64,000 bases of DNA from Isochrysis galbana (Eukaryota; Haptophyta; Isochrysidales; Isochrysidaceae). Each line of letters opens with the position of its first letter. The stretch's first letter is position 1. The stretch covers positions 4,922,749 to 4,986,748 of the forward strand of contig CM030938.1 of NCBI GenBank assembly GCA_018136815.1. Reading direction: 5' to 3'. Both the position numbers and the translations under genes were made by a program. A model generated the notes under the pieces. It did no database searches. It worked only from the letters and a program-made list of their open reading frames with translations, and had not been told where the DNA came from. Shown in pieces: positions 53,601 to 61,850 of this stretch.

Positions 53601-56600
53601 CGAGGTTGCCTTGACCGGACGACAATCGGTCGATGGCTTCTACCGTGAGGGGAAGAGGGCTGTCCTCTAGACGAAGCTTGGAGTTGACGTCGCGATAATC
53701 TACGCAGAAACGTACGGAGCCATCCTTCTTAGTGACTAACACGACTCGAGAGGCCCACGACGAATTTGATTTCCTAATGATGCCCGCGGACTCCATCTTG
53801 CAAACTTCGTCCTCTATGATCTTCTCACCCTCTCGTCCAACTCTAGACGGTGCGTGACGGTGAGCTTCGGCTCCGGGGTTGAGCGGTAGCTCTACCTCCA
53901 TCACGTGAGTGTGATTCGGGTTAGTCGGGTCAATTGCGAAAGCAGCGATACGTCGGGCCAGTAGACGACGAACTTGTTCACGTTGGGGCATCGAGAGACG
54001 GCCCTCGGGGTCGATCTTGGCTGCCTCGAGGAGCTTGCGTTGGTCCTCGTTGAGCGACTCAATCACATCCGGCGAGTTATTGTCACCGACGCGGTGATAA
54101 GTTCCAGCGTGAATCTTGAATCGAACCTGTAGCGAAGCTACAGGATGGAACGACGGAAGGTGTAGTGGTTTGGGGTCAGTATTGGCCACCGTAACCGCGA
54201 TGGTGTGGTCGGATTTCGGCCTCTCTACTTGAGGGATGACGAGCGGAGAGCTGTCAATAGTCTCGCGTGTAGGGAGTCGGTCCACGAGCATGGCGCAGTC
54301 TTCGTGTTCTCGAAGAGCTAGCGGAATTCGGACGTGAAACGTCGCCCGATGATAGGCCGGGATCGTGATAGGTTCATGGGTATATAGGAGGTACTCGGAG
54401 CCACAAGACGCCGGCGCTTTGGCGGCAAACTCATCGGCCGTGTTGAAGAGCGGCTCGGAGACTAGCTGGTTGTCGTTTTCGGCGGCTTGCGGCCCTCGGA
54501 AGAAGTCAGTCGTGATTGGGTTCGCGGAGGTCGGACAGACCTGTGCACAAGTCATGCTGACAGGGACCACCGCTATCGGTGACGTCGAGACGCGAAAGAT
54601 CGGCGGAGCGTCGGGGCTTGGACTGCCATTAACCTCAAGAGGAGCCACCGTGGATGGGGCACCGAGGGTGATAGAGCCGTCCGCGCTGTCGGAGGCGAGC
54701 TGAATCGAAGCGGCGTGCGTAGCTAAGAAGTCGTTCCCGAGCAGTAGCATCGGGTTGCCTTCAATCACCATGAACGTATGACGAAAGAGAAATCCACCGA
54801 CGGAGAAAACGATTCGAGCCTTGCCTCGCGTGATAAGAGGTAGGCCGTCTGGGCCATGGAGCGGTGTCACTACGGCTTGCGGCAGCCGCTCGACGCATGC
54901 GTCGTTGGGTAGGCTGGACAAGAGGGAAGTGGTCACGACCGACGGGCCAGCTCCGGTGTCAGCGAGTGTGCTGTTGACCGTGAGGGCGGAGTCGGCTAAG
55001 ATTACTCCTTCTTTGCCGGCAGCCTCGCCGGAGCGGCAGACCATTAGATCTCGAACATATAGACAATGCCTTGGGTAGGCAGATGGTAGGGTATCCACGA
55101 CGCTCTCCGGCCGGTGCGCGGTCACGTGTGCAATGGTGTCGGACAGGGACGGGGTTGGTCGCCAGCGTCGTTGCTCGGGTGAATTCGTCGTCAAACTGGT
55201 CGTCGTCTCTTCGGGTACTCCGACTGCCGCTATCGTGGCAGAGGGCCTAGAGGGGTCGTCCTCGTTGGTAGCGGTACAGGGTGATAGCTTGGGACTAGTG
55301 TAGCCCAGGCCTCTCTTGTCGGTGGGGTGCCTCGGGTGGTCGGACATCTTTTCCCAATCTTTCTCGAGACGGGCTTGGGCTTCTGTCTTGGGTCTTCGAA
55401 CTAATGAGGCTAGCTCTTCGGCGCGGATGCCTTTGGCTTCCACAAACTCGATTGGCGCTCGGACGGCAGCGGTAAGGTCGGATTCCTCGTCGGCGCCTCG
55501 TCCGGCTAGAGCTTGCGCTCTTATTTCGTCAGCGGTTTCGAGCGTGACGTTGGACCATTTCTGGTCCCCGTTCACTCCGAATGATTGCCATTGTTGGCGC
55601 CGCTTCCGGAGAGTCGTCGGCGTCGTCGGACGCGGCGAGCTCGCGCGTGCCGGAGGCGGGGCGGTCCATGGAGAGAATGGGTCGTGGAGTGTAGACTCGG
55701 AGGCGTGGAGTGGCGTGTCGTTGTCGCGGTTATCGTGGGTTTCTTTTTGGTCTTCGTGGTTGTCTGACTCGGGAGTAGCTGGACGGGAAACAACGGGGTC
55801 GGAAGAAACTTCACTCGTTTCCCTCCCCCTCTCATAACGATGAAGAGCCGACCACGGCTCGTAGGCGGTAGCCTCGGTCGAGCTAAGTGAAGGCCGGTCC
55901 AATAGGCTGCACCGCGCGCAAGCGAGTAGCTCTAACGCGGACAATTTCTTCGTCGACGTCTGGTCTCGCTGTTGGCTCAAATGTCGAAGAAGAACAGGCA
56001 TCCAATGGATCGCCATCGCTCCAGCTACACCGACGTAGGTGCGGCTGCGAAGAGCGCCACGGTGCGGTGAAGGAGAGAGGTTAGCCATGGCCGACTCACG
56101 GCCATCCACGACGCAAGTTGGCTGGAGGGGCGGCAGCCCTTTGGTGAGGTACAACCCGGTGGCTTTCTGGTGTCCAGTGCCGTGCTCCCAGGGTTGGACG
56201 AATTGGGTCGGGGTCAACCCCCCGACTAAACGGCGAGCTTCCGCATGCATCCGAGGGTTCTCGACCGCTACAAACGGAGCAGTGGCGGAGGCCATTGACT
56301 TGAAGACGCGAGCGGCCGACTCAAGAGCGGCACGACGTCCGGGTTCTTGGGAGAGCCATTGACTGCTGACAGCGGAGAGGTACGTGCAGGGCGGGTGGGC
56401 GATGACTAGGTCCCAACCTAGGTTTTGGACATGAAGCGCGTCGCCTTGGAAGTGGGGCACGTAATCGATCTCGGAAGGATACAAATCGCACGTAGCTACA
56501 TCAGCACCGGCGAGTAGGAACATGGAGGAGACGACGCCGCTCGTCTCGCCAACGACGAGAACGCGTGGTGCGTGACAGCCAGACGTCAGCCCGTCTTGGA

Positions 56601-58311
56601 CTCGTTGATTCATCTTCGTGAGCTCAGCGCAAAGCTCATCGAAGTGCTTGGGTAGCGCGGCGGCAGGCGAGGCTAGGGTGCCATTGCGAGGCCGGCGAAG
56701 CTCTTGGGCTGCCTCCGTGAGGTGCCGAGGTAATACCACCGCAGAGCCGCTCGCTCGTGCACGAAGAGAGGCGAGAGCGTGGAGAGCGGGTGACGGGGTA
56801 TCATCACGGGTGCCGACATCGGAGTTGTTTTGAGAGGAATCGAAGGACTGGATCGCGGACGCATTGATCGCTGCCACGCGCATGATGGTGGTGGCAGTGG
56901 TATTGAGAGGCAGGCAATGCTCGGAGGCGGCGACCGGTGGCCGCAGCGACGTAGGACGAATGGAAGTAGACTCGGATATCGACGACGTGGAGACAGGCTC
57001 GGAGGACGGGATTGACGAACAAACTCGGAGAGGTGGGGTGTCGGATTGCGGCGACGGACGCCGCGGCCGCGAGACCACCGGTGAGAGACATGAAGGACAT
57101 GGCTCAGAGACTCGGTTGGGCTGGCTCAATGGGCGTAGAAGCTCGGTTTGGGAGGCGGCCGTTCCTCGACGTGCAAGGGAGTTGTGGTCACTCTCCATGG
57201 TCACGTCGGGAGAGGAAACAGGCCAGGGATCGACGTCGTTGCATTCTGTCGTCGGCGGGGTCGGCGCCGGCGAAAGAAGGGACGTGGCTGTCGTAGAAGC
57301 CGGCTGCGGGGAAGGCTGGGGCCAGGGTGGTGGCTCTGCGGCAGCGGCTGGCGTGGGTAGTGGCCGAAGAGGTTCTGCAATGCGAAGCATTCTTCGGAGG
57401 ACTTGGCTCGGGCTAGCGGGTGGATGGACCGCTGAAATTACGGTGGATTCAGACTCGAATTCGGAAGACTCGGCGACTTGAGAGGGGCTAGGAGACGGCT
57501 GTGCAAGCTCCTCCATGGCTCTCGGTTGATGCGGTGGCGTGGGAACGCCGGTGGTCGACCGCGGACTCCGCGGTGACGTTAATTTGTACTCGGACTCGGA
57601 CTCGTCGTTTCTGGCGTGCTGGACGCCAATAACAGGGCTAACTTTCGAAATGGGAACGGACGGGGCCGGCCCAAAGGTGAAGCCCCCTGGCGTCGCAACC
57701 GTCGATGAGGACGAAGCGGAAGCTTGTGATGACGATAGGGGCATGGTGGCCAGCACCGGTTGGCTCGGTGCGGCCGTAAACTCGGACTCGGTGACGGGCT
57801 TGATTACGCGGGCTCGGGATGCACTGTCTTGTGCGATTGGACTCGGACTCGGAACGGAAACGGAAGGGATCGGCTCGGCGGCGTGCAGCCTGCTGGAGTG
57901 GCAGGCCGGCTGCGGCGAGACTCGGAACGGTGGCTCGGACAAGGACACAGTGGCTGTCGTCGAGGGCTTCGGCGTCAGCTTGTGTTTGGACTCGATACGC
58001 GGTTGCTCGTGAAACGGGGCTCGGTTGTGGTTGGGATTCTGGACGTGACCGGAGATTCCAAATGACTCAGACTCGGGGCGCGGAGGACCGAAGGTGAACA
58101 CTCCCGCGGAAGGAGTGGTCGTCGGAGGCTCAGTGAGTGGCTGGAGCTCCGTTAATCCTGCGGTCGACCGCGTGGTAGGACTCGGTGACGTTGTAAACTC
58201 GGACTCGGACTCGGACTCGGACTCGGATGGCTCAGAACGGGGTTTGCTCAAAACAGGCTTGGACTCGGACTCGAAAGAAAGTGGGGAAGAACCGGAGAAC
58301 TGCGCCTCCAT
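50677..58311 (-). CDS. pol: Chromovirus Pol polyprotein with an added methyltransferase-like domain, 2544 aa
   Basis: Intact frame. Order: Ser/Pro/Glu-rich N-terminus with an SES repeat (1-~480); methyltransferase-like domain (~582-772); Pro/Ser-rich linker; retropepsin-like protease with DTGAG (1118-1122); reverse transcriptase with FCVDYRDVN and YLDD (1641-1644); RNase H with DGAS (from 1807), E1850 and DHS (1875); integrase with an HHCC zinc site (H2079/H2084, C2114/C2117), D2146, D2212 and E2248 (35-residue spacing); a GPY motif (2390-2392); and a C-terminal chromodomain (~2436-2478, YLVKWRGYP...ATWE). This is the chromovirus order of Ty3/gypsy elements, replicating through RNA and inserting by integrase, with the chromodomain probably directing insertion to marked chromatin. 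The first ATG is at 58311, but the frame is open without ATG up to about 58825, just after gag ends, in a different frame from gag. Ordinary Ty3/gypsy pol is 1000-1500 aa, so this one is unusually long. Confidence 0.93.
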   Translation of the reverse strand: MEAQFSGSSPLSFESESKPVLSKPRSEPSESESESESEFTTSPSPTTRSTAGLTELQPLTEPPTTTPSAGVFTFGPPRPESESFGISGHVQNPNHNRAPFHEQPRIESKHKLTPKPSTTATVSLSEPPFRVSPQPACHSSRLHAAEPIPSVSVPSPSPIAQDSASRARVIKPVTESEFTAAPSQPVLATMPLSSSQASASSSSTVATPGGFTFGPAPSVPISKVSPVIGVQHARNDESESEYKLTSPRSPRSTTGVPTPPHQPRAMEELAQPSPSPSQVAESSEFESESTVISAVHPPASPSQVLRRMLRIAEPLRPLPTPAAAAEPPPWPQPSPQPASTTATSLLSPAPTPPTTECNDVDPWPVSSPDVTMESDHNSLARRGTAASQTELLRPLSQPNRVSEPCPSCLSPVVSRPRRPSPQSDTPPLRVCSSIPSSEPVSTSSISESTSIRPTSLRPPVAASEHCLPLNTTATTIMRVAAINASAIQSFDSSQNNSDVGTRDDTPSPALHALASLRARASGSAVVLPRHLTEAAQELRRPRNGTLASPAAALPKHFDELCAELTKMNQRVQDGLTSGCHAPRVLVVGETSGVVSSMFLLAGADVATCDLYPSEIDYVPHFQGDALHVQNLGWDLVIAHPPCTYLSAVSSQWLSQEPGRRAALESAARVFKSMASATAPFVAVENPRMHAEARRLVGGLTPTQFVQPWEHGTGHQKATGLYLTKGLPPLQPTCVVDGRESAMANLSPSPHRGALRSRTYVGVAGAMAIHWMPVLLRHLSQQRDQTSTKKLSALELLACARCSLLDRPSLSSTEATAYEPWSALHRYERGRETSEVSSDPVVSRPATPESDNHEDQKETHDNRDNDTPLHASESTLHDPFSPWTAPPPARASSPRPTTPTTLRKRRQQWQSFGVNGDQKWSNVTLETADEIRAQALAGRGADEESDLTAAVRAPIEFVEAKGIRAEELASLVRRPKTEAQARLEKDWEKMSDHPRHPTDKRGLGYTSPKLSPCTATNEDDPSRPSATIAAVGVPEETTTSLTTNSPEQRRWRPTPSLSDTIAHVTAHRPESVVDTLPSAYPRHCLYVRDLMVCRSGEAAGKEGVILADSALTVNSTLADTGAGPSVVTTSLLSSLPNDACVERLPQAVVTPLHGPDGLPLITRGKARIVFSVGGFLFRHTFMVIEGNPMLLLGNDFLATHAASIQLASDSADGSITLGAPSTVAPLEVNGSPSPDAPPIFRVSTSPIAVVPVSMTCAQVCPTSANPITTDFFRGPQAAENDNQLVSEPLFNTADEFAAKAPASCGSEYLLYTHEPITIPAYHRATFHVRIPLALREHEDCAMLVDRLPTRETIDSSPLVIPQVERPKSDHTIAVTVANTDPKPLHLPSFHPVASLQVRFKIHAGTYHRVGDNNSPDVIESLNEDQRKLLEAAKIDPEGRLSMPQREQVRRLLARRIAAFAIDPTNPNHTHVMEVELPLNPGAEAHRHAPSRVGREGEKIIEDEVCKMESAGIIRKSNSSWASRVVLVTKKDGSVRFCVDYRDVNSKLRLEDSPLPLTVEAIDRLSSGQGNLDSLFLCTLDLASGFWGIPIKESDKHITAFTTHRGKYEFNYLPFGVQSGPSYMCRLMDAVLGGLAWEICMPYLDDVGAWSTGVGDSLQAREESSFQQMLHRLDLVLERLIWAGLTCKMSKCVFFATSAEYLGHVVSREGLRMDPKKVEAVSKIDPTQINSIEAVRSFLGLCSYYRRFIRRFAIRAAPLTALTRKGCDVPVESQTEACRQAIEDLKQAICEEPVLAPPRDDRPFLVKTDGASKLGIAGVLAQKDDEGRERVVAYYGRSLSPAERHWTVTEIELLAALESIRNWRPYLWGRHFTLVVDHSALRWLHTMKDQVTGGPASRLMRWVLKLAEYRFDVVHKPGVTHWDADGLSRLVALEPDHDPLHLEESDAHSFDSSEIHDIVAAAVTSSTLTARRQQASDRLARQASESSESITSSYLDVGVPHADELRQALSTDDLASSILSEVESILPKASSSIDSSSSSKKSSRFLLRDGLLYYRSSEAEEAPLRLYIPESLRDTYLRAYHDHLGHPGATRMSTLLRTRVYWPGMSASVSEYVRECHECTLGKPLPRPLAHPSGLSIGSYPFDVVYCDILSMAPTHDFVSGRSGFDKLIVFVDSLSRWIEAEPCNGNPSSSKCLDVFMRLIVSRYGVPRQLRTDAGSNLCSRLVDLILKATGTDLSTTEAYRHEGVGLVERAQQTLLTMTRVSNEGGAHWVDHLPFLLMSMRATAGRVVPKSPAAILFGRELRLPAQLADPAPVLELLPSRPPSDAVTYATELNKKLLESWRSALESTQEAQRESMRSASQKSKLGVTFKQGDRVCRRIPGHANKLQYLYSGPYRVEEAISATRYRLRDLENRQVKDEVHISNLRPYFTVTDSSPLAGDEYLVEELLDRKGDGVSFKYLVKWRGYPRSEATWESRIELLRRCADLVESYDTTFDRRPVQPQAHSAVDSSSSPSSSPQSNQVPRRVQESNRIPPDLPSSRTRSRSRS
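55996..56568 (-). other. Cytosine-C5 DNA methyltransferase-like domain inside Pol
   Basis: Pol residues ~582-772. It begins APRVLVVGETSG, a cofactor-loop-like segment, followed by CDLYPSE, then PHFQGDA, GWDLVIAHPPCTYLS with the Pro-Cys pair (P641-C642) expected at the catalytic site of C5 methyltransferases, FVAVENPRM (E684-N685-P686, in the place of the ENV motif), TQFVQPWEHG, KATGLYLTKGLPPL and RSRTYVGVAGAMA near the end. This set and order match what I know of a short phage/bacterial family annotated as DNA cytosine methyltransferase-like. The same domain is intact in the left copy (43362-43934). Activity is not shown; a recruited but inactive domain is possible. Confidence 0.75.
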
Positions 58312-58880
58312 CGTCGTAGTAATGGAGACTGGTGATACCGGTGATGACTGGACTGGGCTCAGACTCGTAGATGGGCTCGCGGTGGCGTAAGACGAAGAGG
58401 GTAATTCTGAACGTGACTTGGACTCGGACTCGTACTCGGGAGACGTTTTGTGGCTCGGACATGCGAAATTTGATTTGAAGGATTGAAGGTTGGATTGGGC
58501 CTGCGGCGGCTGGATTTTCGCAGACCGTGAGGTCTTGGACTGGGGATGCTTGAGGAGTGGCGGGGGGTAGCGGTTGAGCGGCTTGAGTTGATAGAGAGGC
58601 GGTGACGGTTGACTTGGTTTTGAGGACTCGTGCGTGATATCGAGAATCAGGATGGAATCATCGGCATTGGGAGAAATAGGGGCAATCGGCGAGGGGCAGG
58701 AGAAAGAGGGGGATGGAGGTGGTAGGGCTTGTCTGGAACTTGGGGAATCTTGGGGTACCGGTTGGAGGCCGTAGAAGTACTCGGCCGTAGCGTAATACGA
58801 TCTTTTGGTGGGTGGCGTTCAGGCCCACTACCCTGGACTGGTAGCGGGGTAACAGCGCGGACGTGGGCCCCGCCGGCGAC

Positions 58881-61850
58881 CTACTGGGCCGGACGGAGAA
58901 CAACCATCGTGCGGAGGCGGCGGTGGACTTCTGGGTCGTTACCACACTCGCCACTGCCGCCTTCGCAGAGAAAACGAATGTATGGTTGGCAAACGACGGG
59001 GTTATGAGCTCCGTCGCCCGTGCCATACTTCCACAAGTCTGCCTCGGGCGTACCAGATGGAGCCCGGGGACGAAAGGCGCAGTACGCGCAGCCGTTGGCG
59101 TCGGTCCACTCCTTGACGTCGCGGTCTAAGTCGTCGAGACGCGGCGCCGTCATGGTGGCATCCGAGGGACGGCAGCGCGTGAGCGCAGCGCGAAGGGCCG
59201 GGTGACCCGCGTAACGAGAGATTTGCCAGAAGCGGGCTCGCGCTCGAGACCAGCTACCTGGATCCCATTCCGAGAGGCCCGAATCGGCCGGAAGCCCAAG
59301 GCCGTTCGGAGGGGGATCACATTGGCGACGGGAAGACGTGCTTTTGCCGAGGGGACGGTCAAGAAGTGCGTCCGGTAACGGAGACGATGCGGAGTAATTC
59401 GTAGGCGGAGGCGGAGCCCGACGATTGTCAGCGCCAGTCGCCTTGCGGTTCGAGTTGTTGTTTTGCAATTTTAATGCCTCGGTCACCGCCGCTTGGACGG
59501 CGGCGACCATCGAAGCCGTAGTGTCTGCGGGGTTAGAGGCAGTCTTAGCAACCTTGGCGGTCTTGGTGGACTTGGAAGTAGTCGCCGGCGGCGTCACGGC
59601 GGCGACCGTGACCGACGTTTGTTGTTGGCCAGCACGGGACTGTTCGTACGGGCTCAAGTAGCGTTGGCAGAGGTTGACGCACGAAAGGGCCGAACGAGGA
59701 AGCTCGTGGTTCTCGACGCGGAAGCGAGTCTTTGCAAGATACTCGCCGAACTTGGTCGCGTTATCCACGCCGCGAGCCGCGTCGACCTTGTCGTTCCGAA
59801 TGATGGACTCGAATCGTTGATTGATATCGTGCGACATGTTTGGGTGGTCCCAGACCGTCGTGGCATCCACCTTCGCGTCACCCATCTTGCGGACGTACGC
59901 GCGCACCAAATTCTTGGATAACTCTAAGAGATCGGAGCCGGCTTCACGGGCTACGAGGCGGTCCCACTCCATGGAGGCGGAGTCTTTGGCGAAGCCGGGC
60001 ACGTTGGCCGCGAAGGTGGCGTCGCACTTGCGGAGAAGCACGTCGCAGGCCAGCGCGGGATTGAGAGAGAGAACCGGATCTTCGGCGAGATCGAGGAGGA
60101 AGGCGTAAATCCTTTGGTTGCCGGTGGTGCACAAGTTGGCGGCCGCTAGCAAGGATGTAAAGATTTCACGGTGGTCGCAGCCGAGCGAGAGGGCGCGCTC
60201 GAGTGGCTTGATGAAGGACAGACGAAAATCATTCCAGGAGGTGGCCGCTGTCTGGACGTTGTCCGAGGCCAGGCCCTTGGGGAACTTGATCTCGGAAAGC
60301 TCTTTGCCCATTCGGACTTGGTGATGGAGGGTGCGGTCGAGGAAGAAGCGGCTCCGAGCCCACTTGGTCACGTGCTCCTTCTCGAAAAACACACGGTAGT
60401 GCCAAACATTGCCGGCCCGAGAGAGGCCGCCGTTGAGAATGGCGTGGATTAGCTCGAAATCGTCGGAGTTCTTGTAGAGAGAAGCTACCTCATAGGGGGA
60501 CATGTTAAACAGTTGGTCCCATGAGGCTAGGATGACCTCTCGCTCAGAAACATCCCCGGCGAGGCTTGGATCGACGGGATGCCGCCGAGTCGCCGGATTT
60601 GGAAGCGAGCGGAGGCCCGCGACGGTGGGTGGAGGTTGGGGATCAGAAACAGGCTTGACAGACGGGACAGGAACGGGTGTATTGGGTACGGGATCGGAAA
60701 TCGGATTTGGCGGAACGGAGAACGGCGCGGCGGGCAAAGGTTGAGAAGGGAACTTGGCCGAGGCAGGGGGAGCACCGATGGAGTTGTCTCCTTCTTCCAC
60801 AAGCGGTGGCGAAGTTTCGACTCGAGACGAAGTCGTAGTGCCCGCTTGGCCCTGTAGAATGTTGAGTATCGTGTTGAAGGTAGACCCCACCTCTCGCTGA
60901 AATTCTTCGTGGCGCTGGGCGGCTTGGAGGGTAGAGGACTCGAGGCGGTCGACAGCGCCGCGGAGAGCCTCGATCTGGACTTGTTGGTCCATGATTTGGG
61001 CGGCGCCGACGGTGGCGGTCGGAGGTGGAACGACATTACGTTTGGGGTACGAATACGTCGACGGGGGTGGAACAAACTCTTCATATGGTGGGGGCTCGAA
61101 AGGAGGGAGGGACCGGACGGAACCCACATCATCTTCAGCACCAACCACAGAGGGATTGAGAGAGGAAGGAACACTTGGCAAAGGATCAGCGAAAGAAAGG
61201 AGAGGAAAGGCCACCGGTGGAGCAACGGACGAGGCTAGAGGACCCATTCCAGCTCCAGTTGACGGGGTGTGAGTAGAGGCCCGCGGAGGCGGCGGAACTT
61301 CGACCGTCGGCGCGGAGAGGCGAGAGGGGGGGAGAACTGGCTCGGAAAGGCTCTCCTTTGAAGAAGGGAGGGGTCCCACGAGGCTCTCTTCCCCAGGAGA
61401 CTTCGACCCGAACAGTTCGGGAAGAGAAGAAGAAGAGACGGGCTCATGACGCGGGGACGATGAAGATTTCTCAAGGGAAGAACTCGACGTGACGACCGGA
61501 GCCGAAGGCGCGAGCGAAGATTTTGTGCTTGTCAGAGCAAGGCTCATCTCACTCTTGGAGATGGCCTGCGAGGGCGCGCCGGCAGCTAGCGCGGAATGCG
61601 GTTCTTGCGGGGAGCTCATGGAGCTTTCCTCGGGGGTGACTACGGGCATGGTGATCGACGCACGACGCACGACGCACGGAGGGCGCGGAAGTGTGGAAGG
61701 AGGCTTGTGGGAGGTGGTGGCAGGCGACTGGGGGTGGCTCAGGCGCGTGCTTGGCTTGTATTGACTCGTTGACTCGGGGTATAGACTCGGGAACTCGGGG
61801 GGACTCGCTTGGGAACACGGTGGGACTCGACGAAGTTGCCACAAAAACAC
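58881..61850 (-). CDS. gag: Chromovirus Gag polyprotein, 989 aa
   Basis: An intact frame whose first ATG (61850) lies inside the 5' LTR; codons 1-107 are LTR sequence and the frame continues through the LTR/internal junction at 61530 without a stop. The first internal Met is at residue 202. Residues 1-290 are Pro/Ser-rich, ~287-325 look coiled-coil (MDQQVQIEALRGAVDRLESS...), ~430-730 form a globular, capsid-like part (WDQLFNMSPYEVASLYKNSD ... NMSHDINQRFESIIRNDKVD), and 760-840 is basic/low complexity. There is no canonical CCHC zinc knuckle; instead the C-terminal 80 residues hold a Cys/His cluster (C921-A-Y-C, C954, C962, C969, H976). The role would be coating the RNA and assembling particles. 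The size is large for a Gag. Confidence 0.85.
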   Translation of the reverse strand: MFLWQLRRVPPCSQASPPEFPSLYPESTSQYKPSTRLSHPQSPATTSHKPPSTLPRPPCVVRRASITMPVVTPEESSMSSPQEPHSALAAGAPSQAISKSEMSLALTSTKSSLAPSAPVVTSSSSLEKSSSSPRHEPVSSSSLPELFGSKSPGEESLVGPLPSSKESLSEPVLPPSRLSAPTVEVPPPPRASTHTPSTGAGMGPLASSVAPPVAFPLLSFADPLPSVPSSLNPSVVGAEDDVGSVRSLPPFEPPPYEEFVPPPSTYSYPKRNVVPPPTATVGAAQIMDQQVQIEALRGAVDRLESSTLQAAQRHEEFQREVGSTFNTILNILQGQAGTTTSSRVETSPPLVEEGDNSIGAPPASAKFPSQPLPAAPFSVPPNPISDPVPNTPVPVPSVKPVSDPQPPPTVAGLRSLPNPATRRHPVDPSLAGDVSEREVILASWDQLFNMSPYEVASLYKNSDDFELIHAILNGGLSRAGNVWHYRVFFEKEHVTKWARSRFFLDRTLHHQVRMGKELSEIKFPKGLASDNVQTAATSWNDFRLSFIKPLERALSLGCDHREIFTSLLAAANLCTTGNQRIYAFLLDLAEDPVLSLNPALACDVLLRKCDATFAANVPGFAKDSASMEWDRLVAREAGSDLLELSKNLVRAYVRKMGDAKVDATTVWDHPNMSHDINQRFESIIRNDKVDAARGVDNATKFGEYLAKTRFRVENHELPRSALSCVNLCQRYLSPYEQSRAGQQQTSVTVAAVTPPATTSKSTKTAKVAKTASNPADTTASMVAAVQAAVTEALKLQNNNSNRKATGADNRRAPPPPTNYSASSPLPDALLDRPLGKSTSSRRQCDPPPNGLGLPADSGLSEWDPGSWSRARARFWQISRYAGHPALRAALTRCRPSDATMTAPRLDDLDRDVKEWTDANGCAYCAFRPRAPSGTPEADLWKYGTGDGAHNPVVCQPYIRFLCEGGSGECGNDPEVHRRLRTMVVLRPAQ

